Shown here piece by piece: positions 47,416-59,431 of a DNA stretch of 64,000 nt; within the stretch, counting starts at the first letter, position 1; each line of letters starts with the position of its first letter. The notes below the pieces were generated by a model, which saw only the letters and a program-made list of their open reading frames with translations, did no database searches and was not told the origin of the DNA. The stretch comes from Zingiber officinale (taxonomy: Eukaryota; Streptophyta; Magnoliopsida; Zingiberales; Zingiberaceae): the NCBI RefSeq assembly GCF_018446385.1, contig NW_024589898.1, positions 981,134 to 1,045,133 on the forward strand, read 5' to 3'. Position numbers and translations under genes: made by a program.

Positions 47416-47488
47416 GGGGGTCTAGCTCATATGGTAGAGCGCTCGCTTCGCATGCGAGAGGCACGGGGTTCGATTCCCCCGACCTCCA
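47416..47488 (+). tRNA. tRNA-Ala (anticodon CGC)
   Basis: A 73-nt cloverleaf can be drawn: acceptor GGGGGTC/GACCTCC with the G3:U70 pair that identifies alanine tRNAs, D arm GCTC/GAGC, anticodon arm CTCGC-TTCGCAT-GCGAG (anticodon CGC, reading GCG), five-base variable loop, and T arm CGGGG-TTCGATT-CCCCC. The B box GGTTCGATTCC is intact, and a T-run at about 47497-47503 can terminate Pol III. Compared with the usual plant sequence as I remember it, pair 7:66 is C-G instead of G-C and position 65 is C, leaving a C49-C65 mismatch at the base of the T stem. Probably functional, with slight doubt. Confidence 0.9.
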
Positions 47489-47706
47489 ACCGATTACTTT
47501 TTTTAGATAATATCCATGCTCTTTTTTCTTCTTCCATCTCTTATTTAAAATACATAATATTTTTAAATAATTTCAAAAAAGAGTTGCTTTTCAGGATTTT
47601 TTGCGAAAATCTTTTTTATTATTTTTTACGAACTTCATTAGTAGTTTATCGGGTTCACTCGTTCGCCCAGTTCGCTATCATCGTCTTCTTCGTCTGCGCT
47701 CCAAAA

Positions 47707-50700
47707 ATGCGGCTCTACGCCACCGCCGGCCCCAATCTCTTCTCATCGCCGCCTCCCAACCCCCGCATCAACGACCCCCTTCCGGCCAACTCCCCACCCC
47801 CTCTTCCTCTCCCCGCCAAATTAAGGAACAAACCACCACCTTCACCATCGAGACCACCACGTTTTCCGCCGCCTCCTGCGAAGAAAGACGCACTCAAAGC
47901 CACCCACCACCGATCCCGGTACTACAAGCCCGTATCCGAGGGGGTCCTCACCGGCGATGAAATCGGCCGCTCCGTCGTTGTCGGCCCCTCCGGCATCTCC
48001 TACCACCTCCCTGGCGCCCCCTTCGAATTCCAGTTCAGCTACTCCGAGACTCCTAAGGTCAAGCCCCTCGCGATCCGCGAGCCCGCCTTCCTCCCCTTCG
48101 CCCCGCCCACCATGAACCGGCCCTGGACCGGAAAGGCGCCGCTTTTGTCCAAGAAGGAGAAGGAGAGGAAGAAAAATATCCGACTTTTTGAACCTTTGGG
48201 CCATCCAGACAAGGAGAGCGAAGGAGAGAGTGGGGAGGATGAGAAGGGTAAGGTGATGGAGATGGCGGGTACGCCTGCCAAATTGGGCTGGTATCCTAAG
48301 GATGGCCGGAGCCGGGAGGAGATACTGGGAATCCCGTTGAAGAAGTGGGAGATTCATGCTCTTATCAAGCCAATATTGTCTCACAACCGTCAAGTGAACA
48401 TTGGTAAGCATGGCTTTCCCGTTGCAGAATCAAACAAATCTATGCTTTTCTTTCAATGTTGATTGAGTTTAGAATTACATTATTCAGCTATGCTGTTAAT
48501 CATTGCCGATTTATATCTATCCCTTGCATTTAAATCTTAACAAGGACACAATGTGATTGTTTCTTTTTATTTCTCAAGCGATTTGAAGTGCTCGAAATTG
48601 CTTGCAGTGGAAAGTGGATTGCTTTTAGTACATCAAAAAATTAATGGTCATTAGGTGGACTTATGTCATAATGTTTCTATCATTTACAAACCAATTGCCA
48701 TTCCCTTAAAGCAAGTGGATGCAACCTCTTTCTGATATTGCATATTCACATAACTGTAAAAGGGTAGCCCGGTGCACGAAGCTCCCGCCATGCGGGGTCC
48801 CGGGGAAGGATCTATTGTACGTAGTCTTATCCTGCTTTTTACAAGAGGTTGTTTTTAGGATTCGAACCCGTGACCTTTTGGTCACATGGCAACAACTTTA
48901 CCGGCTCCCCTTCGCATATTCACATAACTGTGAGTAATAAAAATGTTTTATAAATTCAATATCCATGTAAAAGAGATGCATTACTGAATGGTAGATCCCC
49001 ACTTTCGAATTTAGTTGTCTTCTAGCAATAAACATGAGTCTTCTTTCTTATTCAGCCGACTGTGGTGATTTACTTTGGCTCATTCTATTGATATGTTTTG
49101 AGTTTATTCAGGCAGGGATGGTTTAACACACAACATGTTAGAATTGATTCATTCTCATTGGAGGCGCCAGCAAGTATGTAAAGTTCGATGTAGAGGCGTT
49201 CCCACTGTCGATATGAACAACATCTGCCTTCACCTTGAGGTGCATACTTTTTAAGCATAATGTTTGGCAATTGTGTACCATTTTATACAGTGTGCACAAA
49301 ATGTATGATGTATTAACAAAACATATGATGTGTTCCACACGCTTGACATTGTTGATATGGACAATATCTACCTTCATCTTCTTGGTATTCTCGGCTAAAA
49401 AATTGATTTTGTTGTAGAATATTTACAGTTCAGTCATGTAAGCCCATGTGAGACTATGCCACCATGGTAATGTGACTGCTTCCTGACCAATAAGTTGCAA
49501 CTTTTCTCTTATCACACTTATTTTGGCTAAAGATTCCTGCAACTAGAGAGTAGTTCTATGAATATAGAAGGTGATCGCTGAATGTTATTAACAGGAAAGA
49601 CTCTGGTTGAGACATTCAATCTTAGTTATTAGTAATAAGTTAATCTGGGGTCTGTGAAATTTTATCAATATTGACTACAATGTTTGAGCTACTATAAGGT
49701 AGAATCAGTGTTATAAGAGCATGACAAGGTTCCAACTGGGAATAACAAGAGATAGCAAGATCTCATTTGATAAGAATTCAATAAGGCAGACAACAGGAAG
49801 TCCATGTACACAAGTTTTATGATTGATGGAAGAGTATACTTTATTTGTCAGTGAGGTTATCTAGCTTTTACGAGCATAATAACAGCTAGATAACTCAGTT
49901 GGTAATGGTAAGAGCCTTTGTTGTGATCGGCAAGATCTTGGGATAAAATCCCATCTTCATGATAGGATATATGATACAATTAATTAAAGGCTTTGCAATG
50001 TATGCTTATAAAAAGCAGATCAGGAAAAAGAAAATCAATCTCCATATTCCCACTGCTTAGAAGTCAAGGACTGTGAGGATAGCCAATTCGTACAAACCCT
50101 TTTCACTTGTAAAGTCACCTTTAAACATGATGGAAGATTTTCCAATGAGATATGCAATGCATTGCACTTAAAAAAAAAATCCGTTGGTTTGGTCTACTTG
50201 TGTATCTGTTGCCTTAGTGCCAGCCACCTATACCAATCCCAAGCTGCAGGACTAATTGCTCTAGCAATCTATGTTTTTCGTATGTTACTTGCAAGCAAAT
50301 TACTGGAGTTCCTTTTGATGCTAGGAAAAGACCAGAGGGAAGATCATACATCGAATTGGAGGTGTTCTGTATTTATTTCGTGGCAGAAACTATGATTTCC
50401 GTACACGCCCAAAGTACCCTATAATGCTGTGGAAACCAGCAACTCCAATTTATCCAAAACTTATTCAAGAGGCTCCAGAAGGACTAACGAAACTAGAAGC
50501 AGATCTGTTGAGAGAGAAAGGGAAAAAACTACTGCCAATTTGCAAGTTGGGTAAGTTCAAACTTCTTCATACCTAATGTTTACCTCCTCTATTCTTTTTC
50601 AGTTTCACTTTTTTCATGTTGCTGCCCATTCCAAAGACACAATAATATAAGTTGTCCAACTAGAATAATCAATCAGGATATATTTAATCAGTAATATTCC

Positions 50701-52105
50701 TTTGCTCAAATATAATACATGTCCTATATATAACTACATGTCTTGTCTCTTCTGTTCATTTTATTTTTTTTTTCAACTTTATTAAAGAGGAGTCATACTG
50801 AAGCTTTGTGTTAACTTCTCCATAAGCTGAAAAATATTATGGAATTCTACTTGCAGCCAGAAATGGAATATACATAAAACTTGTCAAGGATGTGAGGGAT
50901 GCTTTTGAAGGAAGTGAGTTGGTTAAAGTTAATTGCCAAGGGATGGAGGCAAGCGATTACAAGAGATTAGGTGCTAAGCTGAAGGTTCATGAGCAACTGC
51001 TTTCTTGCTGCTAAAGAATTAGTTTAAATTCTGAACAAAAAGAACAATTCAAATACTCGCACCTTCCTGGAGTAAGCACAGTAGTAGTGGCATCATTTAG
51101 TGACTTTGGGCTTGTGATTACTTTTACAGGAATTGGTTCCGTGTGTTTTGTTGTCATTTGAGGAAGAGCAAATATTGATGTGGAGAGGTAGAGAATGGAA
51201 ATCAAGATATCAAGGTCCTTTGCGTTTAAATACAAAAATTCAGAAAATTGAGGACGGCGAGTCATCAAATCTGAATGAATCAGGTGCCTCAAAAGCTTTT
51301 CATTTCTTTTTGCTCAAATCAACCATTTGGCAAGACAGTTATCATAAGCATTTTACAACTAGTCGAGGTGAAACAAAACTGATAACTGAATTTGTACCCG
51401 AATGCCTTAATCTACTATCACTATCTCACACCAGGACTTTGATTTTTCAGTCTGTAACTAGTCCTGTTCTGATTTCTGATACTAAACACAGGATCTTAGT
51501 TTTGTCAATTTCAGAAAGTGCCATGTGCTATGGTGTGCACACCACCGTGATTCTTTACATCATTTCAGTGTTTTCATTGGATTTCAAAGTCGGTCCTTCC
51601 GATTAGACCCAGTGCAATTTTTGTTTGAAATCTGATACGTTTTAATTTGCACACAGGACAATCAAGTGCTTCCACTTCAGATACTGCTCCTGGCATTGAG
51701 ATTATAAGCCCAAAGATGTTTTCTTTGTGGAAACGTGCAGTTGAATCAAACCAAGCATTGTTGCTAGATGACATTGACCTCACTCCAGATTCTCTTCTCG
51801 AGAAAATTGAGCATTTTGAAGGCTTGTCGCAGGCAATTAGCCATTCTTATGACGCCTTGATTCTTCCTACCAGTAAAGATCCTGAGGGGTCCAAATATTC
51901 TTCGGAAGGAAGGTTTAGATTGGAGGCCAGTGATGTTAGCTATGATGAATTTGGGGGAGAGAACAAAAATGGAGAAGACCATTATGACTACGACAAGAGC
52001 GATTATGATAGTGATGATGCTTATGGCCACGATGAGATCGAACATAGTGTTCCTTTCGGATCATTACCTGTTGATTCAATAGCAAAGAGGCTTGGTGAGG
52101 ATTGA
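47707..52105 (+). CDS. CAF2: CRS2-associated factor (CAF), chloroplast group II intron splicing factor
   Basis: Six coding exons join in phase to about 593 residues: 47707-48403, 49112-49239, 50325-50550, 50857-50984, 51130-51283 and 51657-52105. The N terminus is proline/serine-rich without acidic residues, fitting a chloroplast transit peptide. Two CRM RNA-binding domains follow: the first (about 200-305) with [50 protein letters not shown] and [18 protein letters not shown]; the second (about 330-425) with [33 protein letters not shown] and [20 protein letters not shown]. The tail is acidic ([17 protein letters not shown]). The family binds CRS2, a peptidyl-tRNA hydrolase-like protein, and directs splicing of chloroplast group II introns. 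CAF1 and CAF2 are close; length favours CAF2, so the symbol is tentative. A SINE sits in intron 1. GC-rich first exon. Confidence 0.93.
48740..48757. repeat. Left 18-bp target duplication of the SINE in CAF intron 1
   Basis: GCATATTCACATAACTGT, repeated perfectly at 48914-48931. Confidence 0.88.
48758..48913 (-). mobile_element. tRNA-derived SINE (Au-like family) in CAF intron 1
   Basis: 156 bp between perfect 18-bp target repeats. On the minus strand it starts GAAGGGGAGCC, carries a B box (GGTTCGAATCC) and ends near GGGCTACCCTTTT. The segment GTGCACGAAGCTCCCGCC is typical of the widespread plant Au SINE as I recall it. It lies antisense in the intron between CAF exons 1 and 2. Confidence 0.85.
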
Positions 52106-52597
52106 AATGTTTATTAATTTGAAAGGCAAACGTGTAAATCATTCAGCAAGTAATTCTACATATTGATATCCGCATTTGGCAGTTTGTAAAATGCAGAGTG
52201 TTGATGATACTTTAGTCGAAAATCAGATCAGATGAGCTTCGGGCCATTGGTTTAGTTAGAGATTGAGCTAATGGATCGACTTGTATGTTGAATTCATCTT
52301 AATACTGCTAGTGGATTGTCCCTAAAAATTCATTGTTAGATAATCTAAATTATGATTATATATTTTTATATATATCAGGTATTAGATCTTGCAAACCAAT
52401 CTGTCTTGTATGGGAATCAAGCTCTCGCTGAATCTGAGCGCAATGCAGAGTTGTATTTCAAATAATAATATTAAAGAAAAATATTATTAATAAAACATTT
52501 TTTTAAAAAATGGATGACGAAATGAATTATGCGAATCGGGTCGGATTCTAAACGGCCAACCCGCAAGACGGGTGCCCGTCTCGGTCCTTTCATTGGC
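52106..52597. other. CAF 3' flank and RPS27a upstream region
   Basis: AT-rich 3' region of CAF (52106 to about 52480) with a poly-A/T-rich stretch, then a GC-richer proximal promoter with a reverse CCAAT (ATTGG, about 52592-52596). No gene. Confidence 0.5.
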
Positions 52598-52604
52598 TAT
52601 AAAA
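52598..52604 (+). promoter_or_regulatory. TATA box of the ubiquitin-RPS27a gene
   Basis: TATAAAA about 105 bp upstream of the ATG, with transcription expected to begin roughly 30 bp downstream, near the telo-box. Confidence 0.7.
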
Positions 52605-52627
52605 CGGTGGCCTCTCAATTCGCGAGC

Positions 52628-52636
52628 AAACCCTAA
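52628..52636 (+). promoter_or_regulatory. Telo-box (AAACCCTAA) near the RPS27a start site
   Basis: AAACCCTAA is the telo-box motif common around transcription starts of plant ribosomal-protein genes, where it coordinates expression in dividing cells. Position and gene class agree. Confidence 0.7.
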
Positions 52637-52663
52637 TCGATCTCCTCGCCGCCGCCCCGTTGA

Positions 52664-53176
<513 letters not shown>

Positions 53177-55209
53177 TAAACACCATCGTACTGTTTTCTA
53201 GTTTGATAAAAGTCTGCGATTTGCTAAGATACTGTTGTCTTTAATGATCATGTTTTATCGATGCAGTTTTGGTTTAAAAAAAATTGCTCTTTATTTAGTA
53301 TCGAACGGTAGTCTTGTTTAAGTTTCAAGAATGATTGAGATAACGCTCTATTCGAACTGTTAATTCAATTTGGTGATTCTCCATGGTTGCTTATATTGTC
53401 TCATGAAATCCATCTGTATGTGCCCGAGTGCAGATCACTCACTTGTTATTACAATTAGATAATTATTATTAGAATTTTTAGTTAGATCTTGGTTATTAGA
53501 CGGAGAGTTTCTTTCTTTGAAAAACCTAGAATTTCTCTAGTTTGTGAAATTTCCACTTGCGTTCTTCATAATCTCTTCTTTAGGAAGTTACTGCGTGTAC
53601 TAAGATTTGTCTGTATTTAGCCATTTATGAACCTGTTTTTGTGATGATTAGGCCTTGCAAGATTCCTTGGTGTACGATTCATAATTTTTGTTGATTGCTT
53701 GGGCAAATTCTTTAAGTAGAACTATCTCTTGATTGATCCAAAATGCATTTTTTTGTCTCTATATCTGTGTCAATGTTCTTTCTAATTTCCTAATTACAAT
53801 GGCATTCATTTTTTGATGGGAATGAGTTATGAACTGTTAGAATTTGTGATGTCTAAATGTTCTTCCTGTTATAATAGTTAGATTCGATTAATAAGGTGAA
53901 TACTATAAAATATATAAGAAAAATTAGAATGGAATTGAACTAAATCATCTATAAGGATTAGAACAAATTATTCAAAGGTTGAATAGGGAAAACAATGGTA
54001 ACGAATGCTCTCTGGTTTGTTCTTTTGCACTAACTTGATAAATGAGAAGATTAATGGGAAAAAAAATTCATTTGAATTAAAGTATTGGCCGTACTGTTAT
54101 TTTTTATTTTTGCATAAAACCTCCCAATTGTCATTAATCGTTATATGTAACAATAGGACATCAAAAGATTCACTAGAGTTGCCAAGGTTCGAAATTTAGT
54201 TTGAGTTGGGGCAAGGGTAGATTTTACGGATTTTTGTTTGTGGAGGTCGGTTGCTGGGTTAAATGCGATGAGCGCGGATGTACCCGGTGAGTAAATAAAA
54301 GGAAAGGCTGTTCACGAATAAGGAGAATGGTTCATTTTCAAAAAACATAGATCCGTTACCATAATGCTCAGTGCTGGTCTCATATATACTAAGGAAGAAG
54401 GAGGGTATGATTTGAAGGTATTTAATATTTTTTAAGAAAAACCTATTAAAGATACTTAATATTTTTTTAGAAAATTAATTTTTCTTTGAAATAGGAAAAT
54501 GGATAGAATGTAACCTTTTTGTTTTCCAATCTTAATTGCTCACGGGGTTGCCCCCGCCACTATAGTACATGAAAGGAGGTTCATTTATCATTCATTTTTA
54601 ACTATAGTATATTTGTAAGAATTTTTTTTTTAAAATAGAACTTGTAATTAAAAGATGTTGGATTTTTAGACGGTCTGTTGTGAGTGTTTTTTAATTTATT
54701 TTGATGAAAAATTTTTGTGGGTTTAGATTAGTCACCTCAGGTTCAATATTATCTGATTTGATTAATTTTTTTGTTTTAATTGCTCATGACATTTCCCTAT
54801 TATGATGTGATGGTAAGAGATTGGATTTGTTAGATAATGAGAGTTTAAAAGATTTATTTGTATTTTCTGATTTATTTTGATGATTAATAAAAAAATTTCA
54901 TTAGACTAAATTGATTATTTTCATGATTAATCGAATCGTAAGAGTATACATGAATTATTAAAAAAAAAATAATTGCTTGTAGTATTAGTGATCTATGCTT
55001 AAATTATTTTTTTTTATTTTTTACTCAAGTCAACAATCATGGTCTTCTATAGGGCCGTAAATAAATTAAACATCTGAATAATGTTCATGAATAATATTTA
55101 CAAATTATGTTTAATAACTCTTATCTATATGTTAAATAAATAAATAAAAAATTTGAATTATCAAGTTCAATAATCAATTAAATAAAATAATCAATTAAAC
55201 AAGTAAAAA
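53177..55209. other. AT-rich intergenic region
   Basis: 3' UTR of RPS27a, then AT-rich DNA with many poly-A/T runs. No gene, tRNA or complete mobile element recognised. Confidence 0.5.
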
Positions 55210-55400
55210 TTTCAAACAAATTTGAATTGAGAGCTTAATAACACTTAAATGAATCAAGCTCAAGCCAAATTTGAATTAAGAGTTCGATAACTTCTAAACG
55301 AATCAAGCTCAAGCCAAACTTGAATTAAGATTTCGATAACTTCTAAACGAATCAAGCTCAAGTCAAGTTTCAAACAAATTCAAATTCATAAAAAATAAAT
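55210..55400. repeat. Short tandem array (about three ~53-bp units)
   Basis: Units of the form TTTGAATTAAGAG ... GATAACTTCTAAACGAATCAA, each followed by GCTCAAGCCAA, recur near 55220, 55270 and 55323, with partial units on both sides. Such motifs occur in many plant dispersed repeats; the family is not identified. Confidence 0.65.
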
Positions 55401-56034
55401 CAAATCAAGCTTGAACAATCATTTCAAAAACTTAATTCATTTTAAACTTGACTCGATTTAGTTACCTTATCAAATAAATTTAAACACCTCAACGTTCAGC
55501 TCAATTACAACCCTAATCTTCTATAGTTTATAAAAGGCCTGAACTATTGAATTAATCATCGTCATTATTTAAGTTATAGCTTATGGTTTAATCATCATCA
55601 GGTTTGGCGTGATTAGTTTTAAATTTTAGATTAATTTCATGTAGACTCCTTCAGTCCTTCCTTCTGAATCAAATTGTCTCCGTCATGCTTAAGTTTACTA
55701 GAGTACAAATTTAAATATAACACTAGCCTTTGATAAAATTCTTCGAAATCTAGCTCACCTAGCCGCTCAATTACTAGTCGGATCGCTCTACTTGAAAACA
55801 GAAAGGAAAACACACATTATTCATGATCAACTTGATCAAAATATAGCTATATAACAAGAGATACGCTTTTTGACGTATATAATATCAATGCCAATGCCAC
55901 AGACAAAACCTCAAGAACAACCAAAAACAAACAAACAAAAGATTATGGTAACTATTCAAGTACAAAGGAAAGAAATAGTTTGAAGTTGACTAACCAGATG
56001 AACAAGTATCATAAGATTTCTGATGTGGCATATA
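55401..56034. other. Intergenic DNA and 3' UTR of the TPR1-like gene
   Basis: AT-rich DNA without recognisable genes. The portion adjoining 56035 is the 3' UTR of the minus-strand TPR gene. Confidence 0.5.
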
Positions 56035-58611
56035 CTACCGTTGAAAGGAGAGGGAATATGAGCCTGTGTTGGGGTCTTTTACAGCTTTGAAGTTGTCAAG
56101 ATTCATCCCAAAACGTCCCAACAATGAGTTCCCCATCTCTTTCAGCTTCCCTGCAATATTTTGAGAACACCAAAAAGTTAACAGCAATGCTCAAAATGGA
56201 TGAAACGTGAGTGAGAATATAAATAAAAAGCAGCAGGAAAATTTTGCATGATTTGAATGCGAAGCAGCAGAATATTTAAGTTAGCAGCCTGAAACATTTA
56301 ACACAAGCAGAGTGAAGAAGAACAATGCTGACCAATCATTTCTTCCTTCATTTTCTCCCTTTTTTCTGCTGCAATTGGCTCCAACCGTCTTATCCATCTT
56401 CTACCTTGGTCATTGGAAGGATCCAACTCGATAACCTTTTTCAAATCTGGTGAAAATTTTGAACAAACAATGCACATCATGAATTCTATGAATAAGAATA
56501 CTCAGAATGCATCTAGTTTTAGTGGACGATATAAGGGAGGAATTGATGCAGATAGTTTAGTAAAGAAATTGAAAACCACCACATGTAACACGAGATGACC
56601 TACCTGCAATAGCCTCCTCGTAGTTTTCAAGTTTTTCATGAGCTTCTGCTCTTCTAACTAGTGCTTTTATATAAGAAGGATTCAGTTCCAATGCTTTTGT
56701 ACATTCAGTTACAGCATCTGTGTATTGATTCTGAGGCAGAAGACAATTCAACAATAGGGATAGTTAATGAATAGATACGATAAACTAATAACTTGGGCTT
56801 GATATCTACTACAATGAAATCCTAGTAAGCTCTAAGGTATGAAGAGAAGAAAGCTAAATATAGTCAGTTTGGTAAGAGCATAATAGCAAAATATGTCGAA
56901 CGGACATTCAATCAAATTGCATCAAAATGTTTGGATTTGGCAATCATACATGGTGACAAAGTGCATCCTATTATGGAAATGGTTATAGTTGCTAAATATT
57001 CTGATTGACAAACATATCCATAAATTCTGATCCATAGAGGGAAGGATCGGTGAAGTAAAATATACAGTTTGTCTTAAATTTTCTTTATGGAGCCTAGAAG
57101 GGCCAATTCCGCATCAGCATTTTATCTACATCAACTTCTTTAATTCTACTAAACAATAGTCCCAAATGGTAAATCTTTAATTTATTTTTAACTCTATCAA
57201 CCTCTAGTTATGATGCAAAACATTATGGTGTTTTGTAGATTCTTCAATGACCAATATAACAAAAGGAAAATGAAATAAAAGCCCAATCCATCCCAATCTG
57301 TAATATGCTTTACTAAAACACACACACACACACACACACACACATCTACTTCTGATGACCAAGAAGATAATCGAAAGAGTCTCATAAACTCAAAACAATA
57401 AAACATCAAAAATCAAACTAATTAGATTTTTAAGGAAAAAATATCAGAGTAGTCCTGATTTGAAAATGGCAATAGCTACCAATGATTACAAAATAAACTT
57501 AAAAAAAAAAAATAGTCTGTATAAAATCATATATGATGAAGGCACTAAAGAGATCAGACAACTAAAGTCATTTGAATAACTGAATCTACCTAAAAACATG
57601 TCCAACATCTTTTGCCGTGGGGTAACTCTGCTAATAATGGCCACTTCCCATTAACGAACTACTGTTGAACGAATTTTCTTTCACATGAAGAATGACTTAC
57701 CAATTTCAAGAAGCAAGCAGCCCTGTTGCCATGAGACATAGAGCATACATCTACAGATGAAGGTAATTCAGAAGCAATCTGCAAGGCAATTTCATACTGC
57801 AAGAGAGCATCCTCATATTGGCCACTTCTAAAGAGCTTGTTCCCTTCCTCTTTTGCATCATTCGCTTGATTGAGAGATTTCTGTATCATAAAGGAACAAT
57901 CAACATTCACTACGTTGAGAATCGAAGGAACAAAAAAAATTCTTTCTACTATATATACATGTATATATCTGTAGGAACTATACCAAAGGCATTACACAAA
58001 ATGACATGCCGACGCAGATCATATTATATATGTACCAATTGTATATCAAATTTGAGAGAGAGATATAAGGTTATCATATGGTTAATAAGATACCACCTTG
58101 AGGATTTTGCACAGAGATCAGAAAATTTATTTACAAGTTCACAAATCCCAAATGAGAAGATTGCATAGTCGAGCAAACACAAAAATCTCAAAAGAAAGAC
58201 AATCTGATGTTCCTCAACTGTCACTGGTTTTCAATGCATCTTACCCAACCGCAAGAATCAAACAAAAAAAAAATCTGTTCGTATTATAGTCACATCTTTT
58301 TTAAGTCAAATAAAGCATATGGAACGATATAATATGTTAAACTACAGCTCCGATTCCAGGAATGAAAAGTTGCAAGTCAAATTGAAAGAGGATATCAATC
58401 GGAACGGTGGGAATTGCTCGAATTAGAGATCAACACACATGAAATCACAGATTAAAGGCCGAACCTCCCTCAACTGTTCTTCGGTCAGTGCATCCTCAAA
58501 CGACTCCTCGTCGCTTTCGTGTTCCCCATGCGCCGGAGCGTCCGCAGGTGGGGCGTTCGCATGGGCTTCACGGATCTCCTCGGTCTCCGGCTCTTGCTCG
58601 ATGACGACCAT
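56035..58611 (-). CDS. TPR1: TPR1-like tetratricopeptide co-chaperone (TTC1 family)
   Basis: Five coding exons on the minus strand join in phase: 58465-58611, 57701-57880, 56604-56730, 56333-56446 and 56035-56150, about 227 residues. An in-frame ATG at 58692 would give about 254, closer to known plant homologues, so the start is uncertain. An acidic N terminus leads to three TPRs: SLNQANDAKEEGNKLFRSGQ with ALLQYEIALQIA; TDAVTECTKALELNPSYIKA; and LVRRAEAHEKLENYEEAI with DLKKVIELDPSND. Carboxylate-clamp residues that bind Hsp90/Hsp70 EEVD tails appear retained (K/N in EEGNKLF, NRAA, K/R in KALVRR). The C-terminal KLKEMGNSLLGRFGMNLDNF is a family signature. Arabidopsis and tomato TPR1 bind ethylene receptors and can modulate their turnover; here that role is inferred by homology. 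Confidence 0.92.
57319..57345. repeat. (CA)n microsatellite in a TPR1 intron
   Basis: About 13 CA units inside the long second intron (56731-57700). Confidence 0.95.
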
Positions 58612-59431
58612 ATTTCCTCCTCCGACCGATCGGAGGCTTGAATCGAGTCCTTCACGATCAACGACCGTGACCGCTAGGGTTTTGCTACGCACTTACGCAG
58701 AGGCTTTGAGGAGGAACGAAGGCAAACCCAAGCGACCAGACCCGCTTCTGAATGATTCGGACCGACCCCGGCTTTTACAGTAAAGACAGAAACTTTCATT
58801 TTAACCCCTGTCATTTTCATATCCTCGTCAAAATCTAATTTTTTTTACTTATCCACCATGCACAATTTTAATTTGCACACCTCGTAAAGGAATCTTGAAT
58901 GCAACATGGACAGAATATTTTATAATTATATTTTTATATTATAACAATTTTAAATAAAAATAATTGTTGTTAACGTATTTTATATTTTCTATATGACATT
59001 TTACCGTTCATAGAATTCATTATTTAAAAATTCATCAAAACCTCGCTAACTTAACAGAAGTCTAAAAGTGCAGTATAAAGAAACATGCCATCGACGCTAC
59101 TAACTAGTTTAAGGTACAACCACACCACAGCAGAATGAGACACCAAACATAACCTCATACAACCTGCAGATGCTTAAAAACATAATCTTATTTTACAACA
59201 TAACAGACTCATCGAACGAATTAACTAGTGATGGCCGAGCTGGGAAATCTTTTCTTGTGATGAAAATCACAGTTAAAGGATCACCTTGTTGAGCTTATGC
59301 ATGTACTTAGAATCAACAGGGAGACCTTGTGCTCGGAGTGAGAGCATATTACTGAGATACACATACCCGAAAATTCCATACCTTAAGGCTGCAAGACCCA
59401 TCCAGTTAGGCCACTTGTTGACTATAGTTTC
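58612..59431. other. TPR1 5' flank and KIX gene 3' UTR
   Basis: The TPR1 leader and promoter (about 58612-58800, GC-richer) pass into AT-rich DNA; the right part should be the 3' UTR of the KIX-type gene. The plus-strand frame at 59286-59657 is a shadow of the KIX last exon. Confidence 0.5.

Noticed and set aside
47842-48411. 189-codon ORF antisense to CAF exon 1
   Set aside because: Shadow of the GC-rich CAF first exon; no family features.
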